From Auricularia sp. M13 (taxonomy: Eukaryota; Basidiomycota; Agaricomycetes; Auriculariales; Auriculariaceae): a DNA stretch of 64,000 nucleotides. Shown here in pieces: positions 58,285-64,000 of the stretch (positions are counted from its first letter, which is position 1; each line of letters opens with the position of its first letter). The stretch lies in NCBI GenBank assembly GCA_037042915.1, contig CM073198.1:2666001-2730000 (forward strand), given 5' to 3'. The position numbers and the translations under genes are program-made. A model generated the notes under the pieces. The model did not search any database. It saw only the letters and a program-made list of their open reading frames with translations, and was not told the origin of the DNA.

Positions 58285-61200
58285 ATGAGCCGTGCGTTTC
58301 TGCACTAGATACAGATAGCCCAACTGCTCACGCTGCGCTGGCCGTGCAGAATATGGGACTCAGACTGCACAGTACGAGTACGACGATGACGAACGGTACC
58401 AGGAGGACGATTATGAGGACATAACGCAGGAAGACTGCTGGACCATCATTTCCTCGTTCTTCGAAGAAAAGGGTCTTGTGCGCCAGCAGCTCGATTCGTT
58501 CGACGAATTCGTGCAGAACACGATGCAAGAACTCGTGGACGAGAACGCGGAGCTCATCCTGCATCAGGGGGACCAGCACACCGGCCAGGAGGGCGACGCT
58601 AATGTGAGCATATTGTGTTCGTGACATGTCTCAGCGTCTGACACTTGCAAAGCTTCGCCATGAAATCAAGTTCGGGCAAATTTACCTCTCGCGACCAACG
58701 ATTACGGAGGCGGACGGCAGTGTGACTCCCGTTTTCCCGCAGGAGGCGCGCTTGCGCAACTTGACATACTCTGCGCCGCTCTATGTTGAGATGCGCAAGT
58801 CCACCCTTACCGGTCGAGAGAGCGCAACAAAGCCAGGCGACTATGACTGGCAGCGAGACCCCAACGAATCGGCTGAAATGCAGAAAATTTGGATCGGGAA
58901 GGTGTGTAAAACCCGCCCCCTTGATATGTTGCGTTAACGCGCATGCTGTCAGGTCCCCATTATGCTGCGCTCCAGTTTCTGCATCTTGAAGACTCTATCC
59001 GACCGAGACCTCTACGACCTGAACGAATGCCCTTACGACCAGGGCGGTTACTTCATCATTAACGGCTCTGAGAAGGTCTTAATTGCGCAAGAACGCATGG
59101 CGGCGAACCATGTCTATGTCTTTGCCAAAGCTCAACCGTCACCCATCAATTTCCTTGCCGAAATTCGCAGCGCAGTTGAGAAAGGAGGCAAGACCATCAG
59201 TTCGTTCCAAGTCAAGATGTTCCACCGCAACCAGGAAAAGACTGTACGCTGCGTCAGTCTCTGCGACGGCAAAATTACTGACTGTTAGTCAGAGCGGAAA
59301 CACGATCAAGGCGACCATCCCCTACATCAAGCAGGACATTCCAATCTGGATTGTCTTCCGTGCGCTGGGCGTCATGTCGGACCGCGACATCCTCGAGCAC
59401 ATCTGCTACGACATGCACGACGTCAACATGTTGGAGATGTTGAAACCTTGCATTGATGAAGGCTTCGTCATCCAGGAGCGCGAGGTCAGTAACTGCAAGA
59501 GGTCGCAAAGCAGCTGACTCATAGTTACTGCAGCAAGCGCTGAGCTTCATCGGCGTGCGTGGCACAACCACAGGTCTGAACAAGGAACGGCGTCTGCGCT
59601 ATGCGCAAGAAATCCTGCAGAAGGAGATGTTGCCACACATCTCGATGGCTGAAGGCTCAGAGTCAAAGAAGGCTTACTTCCTCGGCTACATGATCCACCG
59701 CTTGCTGCTCGCCGCACTTGAGCGAAGAGAACTGGACGACCGTGACCACTTTGGCAAGAAACGACTTGATCTGGCGGGACCGTTGCTCGCCAGCCTGTTC
59801 CGCATGCTATTCCGGAAGTTAACGAAGGATGTTTATCGGTACCTGCAAAAGGTTCGTATTTTTACCTGACGCACATGCTGCGAGTCTACAACGTCCTTTC
59901 AGTGCGTGGAAGCGCGCAAGGACTTCAACCTTAACCTCGCGGTTAAGGCGAATACCATCACCAATGGTCTCAAGTATTCGCTAGCCACGGGCAACTGGGG
60001 CGACCAGAAGAAGTCTATGAGCGCCAAGGCTGGCGTGTCGCAGGTGTTGAACAGGTACACCTTCGCCTCTACGCTTTCGCACTTGCGGCGGACGAACACG
60101 CCGTTGGGACGTGAAGGCAAAATCGCGAAGCCGCGCCAGCTACACAATACGCACTGGGGCATGGTCTGCCCTGCGGAGACGCCGGAAGGACAGGCGTGCG
60201 GTCTGGTGAAGAACTTGGCGCTCATGGCGTGCATTTCGGTCGGCTCGCTGTCTGCACCGGTCATCGAGTTTTTGGAGGAGTGGGGTTTGGAGTCGCTCGA
60301 GGAGAACGCCCACTCGGGTATCCCGTCGACAAAAGTTTTCGTGAACGGCGTGTGGATGGGTGTCCATCGCGACCCCGCCAACTTGGTTAAGACGATCAAG
60401 AAACTGCGTCGGAAGGACGACATCAGTCCCGAGGTCTCCGTGGTACGAGACATTCGCGAGAAGGAGCTCCGTCTGTACACGGATGCTGGCCGCGTGTGTC
60501 GTCCGTTGTTCATCGTCGAGGACCAGCAGCTCGTGATCAAGAAGCATCACGTCGAGTGGATCCAGAACAAGCAGGATGAGCACGGCGCGTCCTTCAAGTG
60601 GGATAACTTGATCAAGACGGGCTTGATCGAGCTGTTGGATGCTGAGGAGGAGGAGACGGTCATGATTTGCATGACGTCGGACGACCTGGAGAACTCTCGT
60701 CTACAGAGCCGAGGCATGGCGCCGCGCGATGCGGACAACGAGTTCGACCCAGCTGCGCGCCTGAAGTCGGTCGTCAATGCGCACACTTGGACGCATTGCG
60801 AGATTCACCCGAGTATGATTTTGGGCATTTGCGCGAGCATCATCCCGTTCCCCGACCACAACCAGGTATATATCACACCGCGATCTTGTTGAACCTATAC
60901 TTATTCTATTTACAGTCTCCCCGTAATACCTACCAATCGGCTATGGGCAAGCAGGCTATGGGCATCTACCTGACGAACTTCCAAGTACGGCAAGACACAA
61001 TGGCGAACATTCTCTACTATCCTCAGAAGCCCCTTGCGACGACGCGCTCGATGGAATATCTGAAGTTCAGAGAACTTCCAGCCGGTCAGAACGCCATCGT
61101 CGCTATTCTGTGCTACTCCGGCTACAATCAGGAAGATTCCGTCATCATGAACCAGAGCTCCATCGACCGTGGCCTCTTCCGTTCCATCTATTATCGCAGC

Positions 61201-62405
61201 TACATGGATGTCGAGAAGAAGTCGGGAATGGTCGCGCTCGAAGAGTTCGAGAAGCCGACTAGAGACACAACCCTCCGTATGAAGCACGGCACGTACGACA
61301 AGCTCGAGGACGACGGTCTTATCGCGCCGGGCACTGGTGTTGCTGGAGAGGACATCATCATCGGAAAGACTGCACCACTGCCGCAAGACAGCGAGGAGCT
61401 GGGGCAGCGCACGCGCACGCATCAGAAGCGAGACGTCTCGACGCCGCTGAAGAGCACGGAGAATGGTATCGTCGACCAAGTGCTCATCACCACGAACCAA
61501 GACGGGCAGAAGTTCGTAAAGATCCGTATACGGTCGACGCGTGTGCCGCAGATTGGCGACAAGTTCGCGTCTCGTCACGGTCAGAAGGGTACCATCGGTA
61601 TCACCTATCGCCAGGAGGACATGCCCTTCACTGCGGAGGGCATTACGCCAGATATCGTCATCAACCCGCACGCCATTCCGTCGCGCATGACTATTGGTCA
61701 CTTGGTCGAATGTCTGCTCTCGAAAGTTGCGACTCTCATCGGCAACGAGGGTGACGCAACGCCGTTTACGGACCTGACTGTCGAGTCCGTGTCGCAGGTC
61801 CTGCGTTCGAGAGGTTACCACTCTCGTGGGCTGGAAGTCATGTACCACGGTCATACCGGTCGCAAGCTGCAGGCGCAGGTGTACCTTGGGCCGACGTACT
61901 ACCAGCGTCTGAAGCACATGGTGGATGACAAGATCCACTCTCGTGCTCGTGGGCCCGTACAGATCCTGACTCGACAGCCCGTGGAGGGTCGTAGCAGAGA
62001 CGGTGGCCTGCGCTTCGGTGAGATGGAACGCGATTGTATGATTTCGCACGGCCTCGCCGCTTTCCTGAAGGAGCGCTTGTTCGACGCCAGCGATGCGTAC
62101 AGACTGCATGTCTGCGATATTTGTGGCTTGACTGCGATTGCGAACCTGGTAAGTGGCATGGTCTCTGGAGTGGGCCTCTTGTCTGATGATTGGTGCAGAA
62201 AAAGCAGAGCTTTGAATGCAGAGCTTGCAAGAACAAGGTCGCAGTTTCGCAGCTGTACATTCCGTATGCTGCGAAGCTTTTGATCCAGGTCTGTTCTTCG
62301 CGGACGTTAGTGCGCTGCATCAGCTGACATACTCTCCAGGAATTGCAAAGCATGAATATCGCAGCACGTCTCTATACAGTGTCCACAGGTCGCACGCGCG
62401 ACTGA
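58285..62405 (+). CDS. RPB2: RNA polymerase II second-largest subunit (Rpb2)
   Basis: Catalytic-core subunit of RNA polymerase II in the nucleus. Ten exons: 58285-58291, 58350-58603, 58653-58901, 58953-59252, 59293-59484, 59534-59851, 59903-60865, 60916-62148, 62199-62288 and 62340-62405; 1,223 residues, almost exactly the yeast length. The first coding exon is only 7 nt (Met, Ser and one base of the third codon). Conserved blocks: [10 protein letters not shown]-type [20 protein letters not shown] in the protrusion; [35 protein letters not shown] with the preceding [22 protein letters not shown] with the Glu-Asp pair that contacts the catalytic magnesium; [18 protein letters not shown]; and [20 protein letters not shown] in the hybrid-binding region. 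The C-terminal zinc site is formed by CDICG and CRACKNK across the last introns. The third exon could start at 58635 instead, adding six residues. Confidence 0.96.
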
Positions 62406-62566
62406 GCTTTGACTTTGTTTTCTATAGCAAATCTGTATTCTACACGCGCACATCTGCTAACAATGTGATCTTCGCGCCGGTGGTGGCTTTTGCGAGACGG
62501 TGGATTTGCATATGAAGCATGAAGAATCGATTTATATGTCCATTGTCGCGACACTCCAGTCAATTC

Positions 62567-63872
62567 TTACTTGCCATTTATCGAGACCTTCCCCAAGAGA
62601 TCTGCAAGTTCATCTGCAACATCCTTCTTGACATTTGGTACATCGACCAAGGAAGACGCCGCCTTGTTTTCACGCGCGTTGGCCTTGACCTCGTCGTCAC
62701 TGTTTTCTTGAGCACTGTCCGGACCCTCCTCCTCGTCCTCCTCTCCTTCCTCCATGTCGTCCAGTTCGTCAAGGGCCTCGGCATGCCCGTGCGAATCCAG
62801 CGCCGCACGAATATTTTCTATGCATTCGTCCTCTGGGTCGGCAATGTTTCCATTGATTTCGAGGGTTGCGAGGTGCTCAAGATGTTCGTGGATAGCCTTG
62901 GCGAGGAGCTCCAGCGCACGAGAGTCAAGCTCGTCGTATTGCATCTTGAGCGTCTGAAGTTTCTTCGACGAGCCTTTTCCGAGCGCAAGCATCAACGCGA
63001 CGCTTTCCCGCCGACCAAGGATGCAATCCGACACGTTGAGGAATTCCAGACCTGGCCACGACGGCAGGGCGCTCGCGAGCGCGCGTGTGCCGTTGGGCGG
63101 GACGGTGCCAGGCTCCGCGTCGCGCTTGCAGAACGTGTTGTCCTGCAGGTCGAGGGTGCGCAGCTTCGTGCACGCCGCGAGCCCGCGCACGATCTGGCTG
63201 ATACCCTCCGCGCGGATGCCGTTCTGCGGCAGCCGGACCTCCTCCAGGTTGGGCAGCGCGGCGAATGCCTCGGCCCAGCTCGCCGCGGAGCCGTTCTCCA
63301 AGCGGTTGCGGCCACAGACGATGCTGCGCAGCTGCGACTCCTTGCCCTCCAGCTTGCGCAGCCGCGCGTTCTCCAGGATGGCGGACGCGACGACGGACGC
63401 GCCCTCGGGGCCCAGGCCGTTGTTGGTGAGGATCAAGTGCCGCAGCGAGGTGTTGTGGGTGAGGAACGGCACCATGGGCTCCACGACGCGTCCGCCGAAC
63501 GCGTTATCAGAGAGATTGAGCGTGTGAAGCGTCTTGCTGTCTTTTAACGCGTCGCAGAGCGCGGTGAGCGCTGCGGGGATCTCTGTGATGAGCCGGCCGG
63601 TGAAGATGTCGGACAGGTCGGCCAGCTGGACGCGATTGAGTACGATCGGTGAGCATATACGCGTATTTGAAAGCCGAAATACGCACCTGGAGCTCCTTCA
63701 GTGTTGCTAGAACCTCAGCCAGCGCTTGCGCGGCCTCGATGCCCAATGTGTTACCACTGAGATGAATCTCATGTACGGTGGGCATGGCGCGTAACTGCGC
63801 GAGATGGGGCTCAATGTCGGCCCGCGTGTTGAGCTTGAGCACTTGGCCCTTGAGCGAGAATGTAGTTGCCAT
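62567..63872 (-). CDS. RNA1: Ran GTPase-activating protein (RanGAP / Rna1)
   Basis: Cytoplasmic leucine-rich-repeat protein that stimulates GTP hydrolysis by Ran, maintaining the nucleo-cytoplasmic RanGTP gradient. Two exons, 63687-63872 and 62567-63625, give 414 residues. LRRs run from PTVHEIHLSGNTLGIEAAQA through LADLSDIFTGRLITEIPAAL, LHTLNLSDNAFGGRVVEPMV, LRHLILTNNGLGPEGASVVA, LEEVRLPQNGIRAEGISQIV, LRTLDLQDNTF and LEFLNVSDCILG. The arginine in FTGRL is residue 73, matching the catalytic arginine of yeast Rna1. GRNRLE is also conserved. The acidic C-terminal tail (DDMEEGEEDEEEGPDSAQEN) and final DELADLLGKVSI are typical of fungal Rna1. The intron falls exactly between two LRRs. Tail-to-tail with RPB2 across 161 bp. 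Confidence 0.94.
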
Positions 63873-64000
63873 TGGAGAGAAGATGTGGGCAAAAAGTGGT
63901 CGACTTGTTGGATGTGGCGCAAGCAGAAGACAAATTCCGGGATCAAGCGCCAGCTCGCGTCAGCGCATCTCAAGACCCATGCCAACCCCCCCATGTGCAG

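Noticed and set aside
60910-62109. A 399-codon minus-strand frame opposite RPB2
   Set aside because: Lies within the most conserved part of RPB2 and is explained by codon usage there.

Overview
This 64 kb window is nuclear DNA from a filamentous basidiomycete, most likely an Agaricomycete. The evidence is dense protein-coding DNA (21 genes), GC-rich coding sequence, very frequent introns of about 45-65 nt with GT-AG ends, and protein families typical of mushrooms: STAND/NLR receptors, a sacsin-like protein, F-box proteins and multi-exon housekeeping genes. No tRNA, rRNA, intact transposon or CRISPR array is recognisable. All splice models were read by eye from reading frame, splice consensus and family conservation; there is no transcript evidence.

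Layout, left to right. 0.6-5.0 kb (+): SET1 histone H3K4 methyltransferase. 5.4-6.9 kb (-): queuine tRNA-ribosyltransferase accessory subunit (QTRT2). 7.0-14.1 kb (-): two tandem paralogous STAND receptors, each with an N-terminal helical domain, an NB-ARC/NACHT-type ATPase and TPRs. 14.5-18.7 kb (-): a 26-exon CSC1/OSCA-type (DUF221) channel. 19.7-22.0 kb (+): Epl1, the NuA4 scaffold. 22.8-23.6 kb (-): a bHLH factor, divergent from an unrecognised protein with two predicted membrane segments (23.9-26.0 kb, +). 26.4-31.2 kb (+): an alanine-rich amphipathic repeat protein, a probable F-box-like protein, and an extended SDR with an acidic tail. 31.2-33.6 kb: no supportable gene. 33.6-36.2 kb (-): a calmodulin-dependent kinase, divergent from an unrecognised acidic protein (36.5-38.8 kb, +). 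39.8-40.4 kb (-): RidA. 40.6-49.1 kb (-): a roughly 2,660-residue sacsin-like protein with a C-terminal BTB domain. 49.2-51.7 kb (-): an ABC1/ADCK (Mcp2-like) mitochondrial kinase. 52.4-56.1 kb (+): the splicing factor Cwc25 and a PTM1/GOST seven-membrane-segment protein. 56.2-58.0 kb (-): sorting nexin Snx4. 58.3-62.4 kb (+): RPB2. 62.6-63.9 kb (-): RanGAP (Rna1).

Most genes are conserved housekeeping functions: chromatin and transcription (SET1, Epl1, RPB2, Cwc25), trafficking (Snx4, PTM1, RanGAP) and signalling (CaMK, CSC1). The accessory, lineage-variable content is the NLR pair, the sacsin-BTB gene, the F-box-like gene and the two unrecognised proteins. The most notable items are the tandem NLRs with an MLKL/HeLo-like N-terminal region (inference), the two-module sacsin-BTB protein with an apparent one-base frame disruption in its second ATPase module, several likely GC-AG introns, and a set of 18-25 nt micro-exons.
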